In this document: in pieces, positions 52,480 through 60,661 of the stretch
Layout of the letters: each line of letters starts with the position of its first letter
Numbering within the stretch: position 1 is the stretch's first letter
Assembly (NCBI GenBank): GCA_963620985.1
Contig: CAVFCI010000004.1
Coordinates: 22,529 to 86,528 of the forward strand
DNA from: F23-B02 sp963620985
GTDB lineage: Bacteria > Bacillota > Clostridia > Oscillospirales > Oscillospiraceae
DNA: 64,000 bases
Direction of reading: 5' to 3'
Translations under genes and position numbers: made by a program
The notes under the pieces: generated by a model
What the model was told of the DNA's origin: nothing
Seen by the model: the letters and a program-made list of their open reading frames with translations, nothing else
The model's database searches: none

Positions 52480-52729
52480 TTTCGATATCGCATTGACTCA
52501 GCTGCGGATACCGCAGCCGGTTGAGAGCTGAAAGCTGATAGCTCAAAGTGTGCGGCGCTGCCGCACGGATTTGAACGGGCAACCCCTCAGTCAGCGCAGT
52601 ATTTGAGGTGCTGCAACAACGTTGCACCGCACCTGCGGGTTGCGAAACGCTGTAGCTTCCTCCAGTGTTTCTGGCTGGGACACCGCAATAAACGTATCCG
52701 TGACTGCGTCAATGCGCCATTAAAAAAAG
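52480..52729. repeat. Inverted-repeat element, copy C
   Basis: It begins right after the dgt stop: TTTCGATATCGCATTGACTC then CTGCGGATACC. The right end GTATCCGTGACTGCGTCAATG-CGCCATTAAAAAAA runs straight into the ribosome site of dnaG. Inside are GAGAGCTGAAAGCTGATAGCT (52524-52544) and GTGCGGC GCT GCCGCAC hairpins. Non-coding. Confidence 0.72.
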
Positions 52730-52742
52730 GAGGGATGGGTAT

Positions 52743-54485
52743 ATGGCGATTCCTGAGAGCTTCCTGCAGGAGCTCGTGGAGAAAAACGACATAGTGGACG
52801 TTGTGAGCGAATATGTGCGTCTGACCAAGCGCTCGGGCTCGAACCGCTTCGGACTGTGCCCGTTCCACAGCGAGAAAACGCCGTCGTTTTCCGTATCGCC
52901 GGACAAGCAGATATACCACTGCTTCGGCTGCGGCAAGGGCGGGGGCGTGATAAACTTCATAATGGAGGTCGAGAGTCTCAGCTTCCTCGAGGCGGTGGAG
53001 TTTCTGGCAAAGCGCGTTGGCATGACCATGCCCGAGCAGGAGGACAGCCGCGAGTCGAAGAAGCGCCGCAGGATGCTGGACTTAAACCGAGACGCGGCGA
53101 AGTTTTTCTACTCCTGCCTGAGCAAGCCGGAGGGCAAGCCCGCGCTCGACTACATGCAGCGGCGGCAGATAACGCCGCACACGGCAAAGCGCTTCGGCCT
53201 CGGCTATGCGCCGGACACATGGGACAGCCTCATAAACGCAATGAGAGCGCTCGGCTACTCGGAGTACGAGATGTTTGACGCGGGGCTCGTGCGCAAGGGC
53301 AAAAACGGCGGGCATTACGACAGCTTCCGCAACCGGCTCATGTTCCCCGTCATCGACGTGAGGGGCGACGTTATCGGTTTTTCCGGCAGAATACTCGGCG
53401 ACGGTGAGCCGAAATACATGAACAGCCCCGAAACGATGGTGTTCAACAAAAGCCGCAATCTTTTTGCGCTGAATCTGGCTAAAAAGTCGAAGAGCGGACA
53501 TATAATACTTGCGGAGGGCAACGTCGATGTCGTGATGATGCATCAGGCCGGCTTTGACGGCGCGGTCGCCTCGCTGGGCACGTCGCTCACGCCGGAGCAG
53601 GCGCGGCTCATATCGCATTACACGAGCGAGGTCATAATCGCCTACGACAACGACGGCGCGGGCAAAAAGGCCGCGCAGCGCGCGATAGGGCTTCTGGAAA
53701 AGCTCGACCTGAAGGTCAAAGTGCTGTCCATGAGCGGCGCGAAGGACCCTGACGAGTATATAAAGACCAAGGGCGCGGATGCGTTCCGCAATCTCATAGA
53801 CAAGTCGGAAAACCACATCGACTATCAGCTCCAGAGAGTGACGGACAAGTACGATCTCACGGTTGACGAGCAGAAGGTCGCGTTTCTGAAGGATGCGTCG
53901 GACATGGTCGCGCACCTGCCCGGCAGCGTTGAGCGTCAGGTGTACGCTATGCGCGTTGCGTCCATGGCGGGAGTTAACGGCGATGTGGTGACGCAGGAGG
54001 TCGAGCGCAGGCGAAAGCGCCTCGTGCGCACGGCTCAGCGTGCCGACGCAAAGAGCATGGCGCATCCCGAGCGGCAGTTCCAGCCAAAGGAAAAGGAGCT
54101 GCGCTACGAGGACCCTGAGTCGGCTGCCGCCGAGGAGGGCATCATAAGGATACTCTATCTCGATCAGGGGCTGTGCAGGGGCAAGGAGCTCCCGCCGCCG
54201 GAGATATTCTCGTCGCCGGCGCTGGCGCGGATATACTCCGTGCTCAAATCGAAATTCGAGAATAACGAGATAATCAGCATGGCCTCGATGAGCGCCGCGC
54301 TGCTTCCGCAGGAGGCCGCACTGCTGGCCTCGGTGCTGCAAAAGCCGGAGGCGCTGCGCAACGGCGATAAGGCGCTTGCCGATTACATAAAACGGATCAA
54401 AGACCGGCACGAGCTGAAGCAGTCGGACGGCGATCTCAGAGCACTTGCAAGCAGACTTAAAGAAACTAAAGGATATGAGGGGTAA
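52743..54485 (+). CDS. dnaG: DNA primase
   Basis: 580 aa. An N-terminal zinc ribbon with CPFH...CFGC, a primase core with the TOPRIM motif ILAEGNVDVVMMHQAGFDGA and IIAYDNDGAGKKAAQRA, and a helical C-terminal helicase-interaction domain. It makes RNA primers at replication forks. AGGAGG ends about seven bases before ATG, directly beside repeat copy C. It is followed by rpoD 4 bp later. Confidence 0.96.
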   Translation: MAIPESFLQELVEKNDIVDVVSEYVRLTKRSGSNRFGLCPFHSEKTPSFSVSPDKQIYHCFGCGKGGGVINFIMEVESLSFLEAVEFLAKRVGMTMPEQEDSRESKKRRRMLDLNRDAAKFFYSCLSKPEGKPALDYMQRRQITPHTAKRFGLGYAPDTWDSLINAMRALGYSEYEMFDAGLVRKGKNGGHYDSFRNRLMFPVIDVRGDVIGFSGRILGDGEPKYMNSPETMVFNKSRNLFALNLAKKSKSGHIILAEGNVDVVMMHQAGFDGAVASLGTSLTPEQARLISHYTSEVIIAYDNDGAGKKAAQRAIGLLEKLDLKVKVLSMSGAKDPDEYIKTKGADAFRNLIDKSENHIDYQLQRVTDKYDLTVDEQKVAFLKDASDMVAHLPGSVERQVYAMRVASMAGVNGDVVTQEVERRRKRLVRTAQRADAKSMAHPERQFQPKEKELRYEDPESAAAEEGIIRILYLDQGLCRGKELPPPEIFSSPALARIYSVLKSKFENNEIISMASMSAALLPQEAALLASVLQKPEALRNGDKALADYIKRIKDRHELKQSDGDLRALASRLKETKGYEG

Positions 54486-54489
54486 AGCT

Positions 54490-55752
54490 ATGGACAAGAA
54501 AACCGAAACCATGACCGAGCAGGAGCTTGAGCGTGCAGCTGACGAGCTGCTGGCAGCCGAGGCCGCAAAGCCCGCGCCGAAAAAGAAAAGCAGCCGCCGC
54601 GCAAAGACCGAGGAAAAGCCCGCGGCGGAGCAGACCGAGGCCAAAAGCAGCGAGGAGATACTTAACGAGCTTCTGGAAAAGTCCAAGAAGAGCGGCAAGA
54701 TCAGCACCAACGAGATCGCGGCTCTGGAGGAAAAGGGCGTAGATGCCGAGTCCATCGCAAAGTTTTACGATGCGCTCGAAGCCAACAAGATCGAGATAGA
54801 CATAAGCGACGAGGACGCGGTACCCATCCTTGACGATATAGACATGCCCGAGATCGAGGAGCTCAACGAGATCGAGGAGGTCACCGAGGAGGAAATGGCC
54901 GATGTCAAGATCGACGACAGCTACAGCACAGACGATCCCGTGCGCATGTTCCTCAAGGAGATAGGCAAGGTGCCGCTGCTGACCGCCGACGAGGAGGTCG
55001 AGCTCGCCATAAGAATGAGTCAGGGCGATGAGGAGGCCAAGCGCCGCATGACCGAGGCGAATCTGCGCCTTGTCGTGTCCATTGCAAAGCGCTATGTGGG
55101 ACGCGGAATGCTGTTTCTCGACCTCATTCAGGAGGGCAACCTCGGTCTTATAAAGGCGGTCGAGAAGTTTGACTACACCAAGGGCTACAAGTTCTCGACC
55201 TACGCGACATGGTGGATCCGTCAGGCCATCACCCGCGCCATTGCGGATCAGGCGCGAACCATCCGCATACCCGTGCACATGGTCGAGACGATAAACAAGG
55301 TCATCCGCGTATCGCGCCAGCTCCTTCAGGAGCTCGGTCACGACCCCAGCGCCGAGGAGATAGCCGCGGAGATGGATATGCCCGTCGATAAGGTGCGCGA
55401 GATACTCAAAATAGCGCAGGAGCCGGTGTCGCTCGAAACGCCTATCGGTGAGGAGGAGGACTCACACCTCGGCGACTTCATACCCGATGAGGACGCATCC
55501 GAGCCGAGCGAGGCCGCAAGCTTCTCGCTGCTCAAGGAGCAGCTCATGGAGGTGCTCGACACGCTCACCCCGCGTGAGAAGAAGGTGCTCGAGCTGCGCT
55601 TCGGCATTGTCGATGGCCGCACCCGCACCCTCGAAGAGGTCGGCAAGGAGTTCAACGTCACCCGTGAGCGTATACGCCAGATCGAGGCCAAGGCGCTCCG
55701 TAAGCTCCGCCACCCCAGCCGCAGCAAAAAGCTCCGCGACTTCCTCAATTGA
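54490..55752 (+). CDS. rpoD: Housekeeping RNA polymerase sigma factor (SigA/RpoD)
   Basis: 420 aa. A Lys/Ala/Glu-rich N terminus precedes region 1.2 (DDPVRMFLKEIGKVPLL), region 2.3-2.4 (YKFSTYATWWIRQAITRAI), region 3 and region 4.2 (RTLEEVGKEFNVTRERIRQIEAKALRKL). I chose ATG 54490 with GAGGGG upstream; the frame open to 54445 lies inside dnaG. It is co-transcribed with dnaG. The stop TGA is followed at once by the T-run of repeat copy D. Confidence 0.96.
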   Translation: MDKKTETMTEQELERAADELLAAEAAKPAPKKKSSRRAKTEEKPAAEQTEAKSSEEILNELLEKSKKSGKISTNEIAALEEKGVDAESIAKFYDALEANKIEIDISDEDAVPILDDIDMPEIEELNEIEEVTEEEMADVKIDDSYSTDDPVRMFLKEIGKVPLLTADEEVELAIRMSQGDEEAKRRMTEANLRLVVSIAKRYVGRGMLFLDLIQEGNLGLIKAVEKFDYTKGYKFSTYATWWIRQAITRAIADQARTIRIPVHMVETINKVIRVSRQLLQELGHDPSAEEIAAEMDMPVDKVREILKIAQEPVSLETPIGEEEDSHLGDFIPDEDASEPSEAASFSLLKEQLMEVLDTLTPREKKVLELRFGIVDGRTRTLEEVGKEFNVTRERIRQIEAKALRKLRHPSRSKKLRDFLN

Positions 55753-56350
55753 TTTTTTCACTGGCGCTTTGACTCACCTACGGATACGGTGATTGCGGTT
55801 GCACGACCGGAAATTGCCGACAAAACAAAAACTCTGTCGCTTCACGCGAGTGCGGCGCAAGCTTTGTCAGCACCGAAATCGGCGCACCAAGCTTTCGAGG
55901 GGAAGGTGTCAGCCGCAAGGCCGACGGATGAGGTGTTTATTAAATCATTTGCCGTCAGGCAAACACAAATTTATATAAAACGTCTTAATTTAATCGGCAG
56001 AAAAATGAGAGCACAGATTTTGAAGTCTGCGCTCTCGTTTTGCATTATTTTTAGAGTTCAGTTCCGACTGCGGAACATGCAACCCCTCAGTCATTGCTGA
56101 CGCATTTAATCAGCGCTTACCACACTCTGCAAGGGGAAGGCAGGGTGCGCCGATTTCGATGCGGAGTAAAACCGCGACAGGCGGAACGGGCAAGATAAGT
56201 TCCCTATAGGGTGCAGCGCAGCTTTTGAGATGCTGCAACAACATTGCATCGCACCTACGTTACGCGAAACGTTACGGTTTATTCCGGTGCTTCGATACCG
56301 TGCTGCCAGAGATATATGTATTCGTAGGTGCCTCAATGCGCCACTAAAAT
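55753..56350. repeat. Inverted-repeat element, copy D (longest)
   Basis: The left end TTTTTTCACTGGCGCTTTGAC-TCACCTACGGATACGGTGATTGCGGT starts one base after the rpoD stop. The right end is TATTCGTAGGTGCCTCAATGCGCCACTAAAAT. Inner parts shared with copy A include GTCAGCACCGAAATCGGCGC and GGGGAAGGTGTCAGCCGCAAG. At 56097-56120 it carries the 24-mer also found at 18966-18989. No ORF is supported in the ~600 bp; a terminator lies at 56001-56041. Confidence 0.75.
56001..56041 (+). terminator. Terminator inside element copy D
   Basis: GAGAGCACAGA / TCTGCGCTCTC with loop TTTTGAAG and flanking A- and T-runs, 250 bp after rpoD. Confidence 0.8.
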
Positions 56351-56351
56351 A

Positions 56352-56380
56352 TTGACTGCAAGTTTCTGCTATGATATACT
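56352..56380 (+). promoter_or_regulatory. Promoter of the CorC-like gene pair
   Basis: TTGACT (56352-56357), a 17-bp spacer and TATACT (56375-56380). The start of transcription near 56387 rules out a start codon at 56371 for the gene downstream. Confidence 0.85.
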
Positions 56381-56433
56381 GGTTTTTAATTTACAGGCAA
56401 ACTGCCTTGCGAATGGAGAGTGTTAGATCCGAA

Positions 56434-57711
56434 ATGGACGATGCCAGTCGATTGTCGCTGATAATCGTAATTTTACTGATCCTGTGCGCTGCGTACTTTG
56501 CGGTCGCGGAGACTTCGTTTGCCTCGGTCTCCCGAGTCAGGATCAAGATCCGCGCTGAGCGCGGCGAGGCGAAGGCGTTGCGGGCGATGAAGGTGCTCGA
56601 CAACTTTGACCTTGCGATAACGAGCATACTGGTATGCACGAATATCGTACATCTTTCCGCGGCGAGCATAGCCACGCTTGCCGTGACGAGAATGTTCCCG
56701 GGCGTGAGCGGCGCTGTCACGATCAGCACCTTTGTGATGACTCTGGTCGTGTTCTTTGCCGGCGAAATGCTGCCCAAGAGCATTGCGAAAAAATACAGCG
56801 AGCGGCTGTCCCTGACAGTTGCCGGATCGCTGTGGTTTTTCATGACCATCCTCAGGCCGCTGGCCTCGCTGCTGACGGCGATAGGCAACTTCGCGGCCAG
56901 ACTTGCCAAGGCCGATCCTCAGATATCCGTCACCGAGGACGAGATATACGACATTATCGAGGACATGACCGAGGAGGGCAGCCTTGACGAGGAGCGCGGC
57001 GAGCTCATAAGCTCCGCGCTGCAATTTGCCGAGACGACGGTCGAGAGCATACTGACCTCGCGTGTGGACATAGTCGCTCTGGATATCGAGGACTCCGCCG
57101 CCGATATGCTGGCCACGATCCGCGCCCAGACGCACAGCCGTCTGCCGGTGTACGAGGGCAGCATAGACAACATCATCGGCATACTGTCGATACGCAAATT
57201 TATCAAAACATACCTGCGCGAGGGCGGCGATATGGACGTTCGCGCGATACTTGACGAGCCGTACTTCATCCACGGCAGCACGAATATTGACGGGCTGCTG
57301 CCGGTGATGAGCAAGAAGCGGCTGAATATGGCCGTGGTCACGGATAACTACGGCGGAACGCTCGGCATAGTCACGGTCGAGGATATCCTCGAGGAGCTCG
57401 TCGGCGAGATATGGGACGAGGACGATGTCGTCGAGGAGCCCTACATAGCTCTGCCGGACGGCGAGTGGGACTGCACCGCCGAGATGACCGTCAGCGACGT
57501 TTTCGAGCTGCTGGAGCTCGACGATGATGACGATGACGAGTTTACAAACAAGCTGCTGGGCGAATGGGCCTACGAGCAGTTTGACTTCATCCCCTCGGTG
57601 GGCGACAGCTTTGAATACGAAAACGTCGCCGTCACCGTGTCCGAAATGCGCGATAAGCGCATACTGCGGCTGAGAGTGCGCCTCACCGATAAGGGAGGTG
57701 AGGAGAAATGA
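56434..57711 (+). CDS. CNNM/CorC-HlyC family transporter-like protein
   Basis: 425 aa. Four N-terminal membrane segments (DUF21/CNNM) include AAYFAVAETSFASVSR and VVFFAGEMLPKSIAKKYS; a CBS pair follows (ILTSRVDIVALDI to GTLGIVTVEDILEELVGEIWDE) and then a CorC-HlyC domain with an acidic stretch (LDDDDDDEF). Family members are Mg2+/Na+ or cobalt exporters. The start is uncertain: ATG 56434 is preceded by GGAGAG, and ATG 56413 is the alternative. It overlaps its paralogue by 4 bp. Confidence 0.88.
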   Translation: MDDASRLSLIIVILLILCAAYFAVAETSFASVSRVRIKIRAERGEAKALRAMKVLDNFDLAITSILVCTNIVHLSAASIATLAVTRMFPGVSGAVTISTFVMTLVVFFAGEMLPKSIAKKYSERLSLTVAGSLWFFMTILRPLASLLTAIGNFAARLAKADPQISVTEDEIYDIIEDMTEEGSLDEERGELISSALQFAETTVESILTSRVDIVALDIEDSAADMLATIRAQTHSRLPVYEGSIDNIIGILSIRKFIKTYLREGGDMDVRAILDEPYFIHGSTNIDGLLPVMSKKRLNMAVVTDNYGGTLGIVTVEDILEELVGEIWDEDDVVEEPYIALPDGEWDCTAEMTVSDVFELLELDDDDDDEFTNKLLGEWAYEQFDFIPSVGDSFEYENVAVTVSEMRDKRILRLRVRLTDKGGEEK

Positions 57712-58967
57712 TCTGGACATATGTCTGCGGAATACTTATCTGCATCATCTTCTCGCACATCTTCTCCTCGGCAGAGATGTCATATTCCTCATGCAACCGC
57801 CTGAGGCTTGAAAATGCGCGTGACGACGGCTCGAAGCGCGCCGGAGTTGCCGTGAAGATCATAGATAATTTCGACGACTCGCTCTCGGCGATACTCATCG
57901 GCAATAACCTTGCCAATATCGCAAACTCCTCGCTCGGCTCGCTGCTGGTGCTGGAGCTGTGCAACGGCGATGACAGCTATGCATGGGTGTCCACGCTCGT
58001 TATAACCGTGCTCGTCATTATATTCGGCGAGACCGTGCCCAAGATCGTCGCAAAGGGCAGCGCGAACCGTCTGGCGCTCACCTACGCCTACTTCGTGCGC
58101 GGCCTGACGATAATATTCATGCCGCTGATACGCCTCGTGGTCGGCCTTATAAAGCTGCTGACGCTGGGGCTAAAGGGCGAGACGGAGGATACCGACGAGG
58201 AGGCCGCCGTTGAGGAGCTGTCCTCCATCATCGAGACCGCCGAGGACGAGGATGTTCTCGACGAGGAGCGCTCCGAGCTCGTTCAGGCCGCGATAGATTT
58301 TTCGGATATCATGGCCTCCGAGGTCATGACGGCGCGAGTCGATGTAGTCGCGCTGGATATTGACGAGGACGCGGAGGAGCAGCTGCACGTCATCGAAAAT
58401 GCGCCGTACTCGCGCATTCCCGTGTACGAGGGCAGTGTTGACAACGTGATCGGTGTTCTGTACCTCAACCACTTCCTCAAGGCTCTGGCCGGCGATGAGG
58501 AGCCGGATATCCGCAGCCTCATCATGCCGCCGTGCTATGTCTACAAGACCATGAAGCTTCCGGCGGTGCTCACCGAGCTGCGCAAGGCAAAGCAGCATCT
58601 GGCCATCGTCACCGACGAATACGGCGGGACACTCGGCATCCTCTCGATGGAGGACGTGCTCGAACAGCTCGTCGGCGAGATATGGGACGATACAGACGAG
58701 ATAAAGGAAGAGATATTCGAGCGCTCCGGCGGCGAGCTTGAGATCGACGGCGATATGAGCATATCCGATTTTCTCGACCTTGTCGGCATACGCGAGCGTG
58801 ACTTTGACGCCGAAAGCGAGACGGTCGGCGGCTGGACGATAGAAATGTTCGGCTCCTTCCCCTCGGTCGGCGACAGCTTCGATTACGAGAACCTGCACAT
58901 CACCGTCCTTGAAATGGACGGTCTGAGGGTGGAAAAGATCCTCGTCGTTAAACCGGAGGTGCATTAA
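57708..58967 (+). CDS. Second CNNM/CorC-HlyC family protein
   Basis: 419 aa, a paralogue of the preceding gene, overlapping it by ATGA. The same order is seen: DUF21 membrane domain with FSSAEMSYSSCNRLRLENAR and IIFGETVPKIVAKGSANRL, CBS pair ending GTLGILSMEDVLEQLVGEIWDD, then a CorC-HlyC domain. The pair may form a heteromeric transporter. Its final codons (GTG CAT TAA) lie in the left end of repeat copy E. Confidence 0.88.
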   Translation: MIWTYVCGILICIIFSHIFSSAEMSYSSCNRLRLENARDDGSKRAGVAVKIIDNFDDSLSAILIGNNLANIANSSLGSLLVLELCNGDDSYAWVSTLVITVLVIIFGETVPKIVAKGSANRLALTYAYFVRGLTIIFMPLIRLVVGLIKLLTLGLKGETEDTDEEAAVEELSSIIETAEDEDVLDEERSELVQAAIDFSDIMASEVMTARVDVVALDIDEDAEEQLHVIENAPYSRIPVYEGSVDNVIGVLYLNHFLKALAGDEEPDIRSLIMPPCYVYKTMKLPAVLTELRKAKQHLAIVTDEYGGTLGILSMEDVLEQLVGEIWDDTDEIKEEIFERSGGELEIDGDMSISDFLDLVGIRERDFDAESETVGGWTIEMFGSFPSVGDSFDYENLHITVLEMDGLRVEKILVVKPEVH

Positions 58968-59087
58968 ATCTGCACCTATACGGTGATTGCGGCGCAAGCT
59001 TTGCCGTCAGCATTGTATCGGTTTCCTGCGCGGCAGCCGGTCGGGACAAAAAACGTATCGGTATAACGCGGAAACGCCTAAAAAAAC
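58958..59087. repeat. Inverted-repeat element, copy E (short)
   Basis: The left end GGTGCATTAAATCTGCACC-TATACGGTGATTGCGGC contains the stop of the CorC-like gene. The right end CGTATCGGTATAACGCGG-AAACGCCTAAAAAAA is the degraded inverse. The terminator at 59081-59118 follows directly. Confidence 0.7.
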
Positions 59088-59118
59088 AGTCCGGATTTTT
59101 AGTCCGGACTGTCTTTTT
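59081..59118. terminator. Bidirectional terminator at the end of copy E
   Basis: CAGTCCGGA / TCCGGACTG with loop TTTTTAG, preceded by an A-run and followed by TCTTTTT. It lies between the convergent CorC-like and TetR genes. Confidence 0.92.
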
Positions 59119-59134
59119 ATCAAATTATCAAATA

Positions 59135-59716
59135 TCATGATTGCAGCAGCTTATCAAACGAGCCGATTATATCGTCGCTGATGCTGCCGGTCAGGGCGTT
59201 GTTGTAATTGCAGATGAAGGTGCCGGCGATGAGGATCATCATGCCCTCGGCCTCACGCGCTCCGACATCGTCGCCGTAAATGCGTTTGAGGCACAGCTCC
59301 ATTATCCGCCGCCACTCGGCAAACTCCTCCCTTATCAGCTCGGCCACGCGCTCGTTATAGTGCGCAAGAACATAGGTCTGCGTTGTGGCGTTCGGGCGGC
59401 GCTCGCCGACCTTACCGCGTGCGACATAGCTCATGAAGGCGTTCATGTAATCGGTGTTCGAGCCGTAATCGCTGCGGTCGTGCGTCTCGAACCACTCAAC
59501 GCATTTGCTGCTCATGAAATCGCGAGTGTAGCGCACATAGCTTATGATAAGCTCTTCCTTGCTGTCAAAGTAATTTAGGAGCTTTGCATGGCTCATGCCC
59601 GCCTCGGCGGCTATGTCGCGCAGCGAAACGTTCATGAGCGGCTTGCGGTCTATGCAGCGCTGAAACGCCATCAGTATGTCCTCTCGGACGGCTTCTTTAT
59701 CAACGATCAGAGGCAT
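59135..59716 (-). CDS. TetR/AcrR family regulator, divergent from a lactonase-like gene
   Basis: 193 aa. The helix-turn-helix lies in VSLRDIAAEAGMSHAKLLNYF. The C-terminal domain has NATTQTYVLAHYNERVAELI. The start ATG 59716 follows AAAGGAGATAAA. It is divergent from the metallo-hydrolase gene, with a 16-bp palindrome in the shared region, so it probably represses that gene and senses its substrate or a related compound. Confidence 0.87.
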   Translation of the reverse strand: MPLIVDKEAVREDILMAFQRCIDRKPLMNVSLRDIAAEAGMSHAKLLNYFDSKEELIISYVRYTRDFMSSKCVEWFETHDRSDYGSNTDYMNAFMSYVARGKVGERRPNATTQTYVLAHYNERVAELIREEFAEWRRIMELCLKRIYGDDVGAREAEGMMILIAGTFICNYNNALTGSISDDIIGSFDKLLQS

Positions 59717-59732
59717 TTTATCTCCTTTTCTC

Positions 59733-59761
59733 TTTACAATACAGGACAATTGTGATAGTAT
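59733..59761 (+). promoter_or_regulatory. Probable promoter of the lactonase-like gene
   Basis: TTTACA (59733-59738), a 17-bp spacer and TAGTAT (59756-59761). It ends where the operator palindrome begins. Confidence 0.5.
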
Positions 59762-59777
59762 TTTACCACTTGGTAAA
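59762..59777. promoter_or_regulatory. Operator palindrome TTTACCA-CT-TGGTAAA
   Basis: Perfect 7-bp arms around a 2-bp centre, midway between the divergent tetR and lactonase-like genes and over the expected transcription start. Typical of a TetR-type operator. Confidence 0.7.
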
Positions 59778-59803
59778 CAAAAAGTCCATAGGGAGGCGGG
59801 AAA

Positions 59804-60661
59804 ATGGCTGATGAAAGATCACCCATTAAGATTCATATTCTGCACTGCGGGAGCATGCTCGTGTCAAAGGCCGTGCCGTATGGCGGCGGCGTGAACCTGA
59901 AGAATGCTCGGCGCGGCGTGTTCGACAGGCTCTCCGAGCGCGTGGAGCTGCCAGTTTCGGCCTATCTCATAGAGCATCCCAAGGGGAAAGTGCTCATAGA
60001 CACGGGCTGGAGCCGCGAGATAAGCCCCGACGGGGTGTATGACTCGAAGGCTGTCAAAAGCCAGCTGCCGGACTACCTTGCTGCATTTTATCGTCCTTGG
60101 GTCGAAAAAGGCAAGACCGTTTTTGAACAGCTTGCGGCAATGGGCATAGCTCCGGAGGAGCTTGATGCCGTCGTGCTCACGCATCTGGATGCCGACCACG
60201 TCAGCGGCCTGCGCTCGGTCAAGGCCGCAAAGCGCATCCTGCTGCCCGAGGAGGAGGGCTGGTGGACGATACGCACGGTGTATAAGCTGCGCCAGCCGGC
60301 GAAGCTGTACGAGGGCATACCCATCGAGCATTTCTGGTTCAAGGGCACGATGGACGGGCCGCTGTGGTGGTCGTATGATCTTTTCGGCGATGAGACGGTG
60401 ACCTTCGTGTGCCTGCCGGGACACACGGACGGGCAGATCGGCGTGAAGATAAAAAACGGCAGTAAATTTGTCATTCTGACCTCGGATGCTGCGTTTTCCG
60501 AGCGCTCGTGGCGCGAAAGGATACTGCCGGGCTACGGCTTTAACGACAAGGCCATGCTCAAATCCTTCGACTGGATAGCGGAGCAGGCGGAAGACCCGAA
60601 CTGCGCTGCCGTCATCGCAAACCACGATCCCGACGTGCAGCCGCAGGTGATAGAGCTATAG
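59804..60661 (+). CDS. Metallo-beta-lactamase fold hydrolase (AHL-lactonase-like)
   Basis: 285 aa, cytosolic. The metal-binding motif LTHLDADHVSGLRS (HxDxDH) is at residue ~126, and LPGHTDGQIGV and TSDAAFSE carry the further ligands. The early YLIEHPKGKVLIDTGWSRE is typical of the N-acyl-homoserine-lactonase family. Natural substrate unknown; quorum quenching is possible but not shown. GGAGGCGGGAAA precedes ATG. Its stop overlaps the convergent tcdA stop. Confidence 0.87.
   Translation: MADERSPIKIHILHCGSMLVSKAVPYGGGVNLKNARRGVFDRLSERVELPVSAYLIEHPKGKVLIDTGWSREISPDGVYDSKAVKSQLPDYLAAFYRPWVEKGKTVFEQLAAMGIAPEELDAVVLTHLDADHVSGLRSVKAAKRILLPEEEGWWTIRTVYKLRQPAKLYEGIPIEHFWFKGTMDGPLWWSYDLFGDETVTFVCLPGHTDGQIGVKIKNGSKFVILTSDAAFSERSWRERILPGYGFNDKAMLKSFDWIAEQAEDPNCAAVIANHDPDVQPQVIEL

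Noticed and set aside
55789..56100. A 103-codon plus-strand frame in repeat copy D
   Set aside because: It lies in repeat DNA and runs through the terminator hairpin; no ribosome site and no conservation with copy A.
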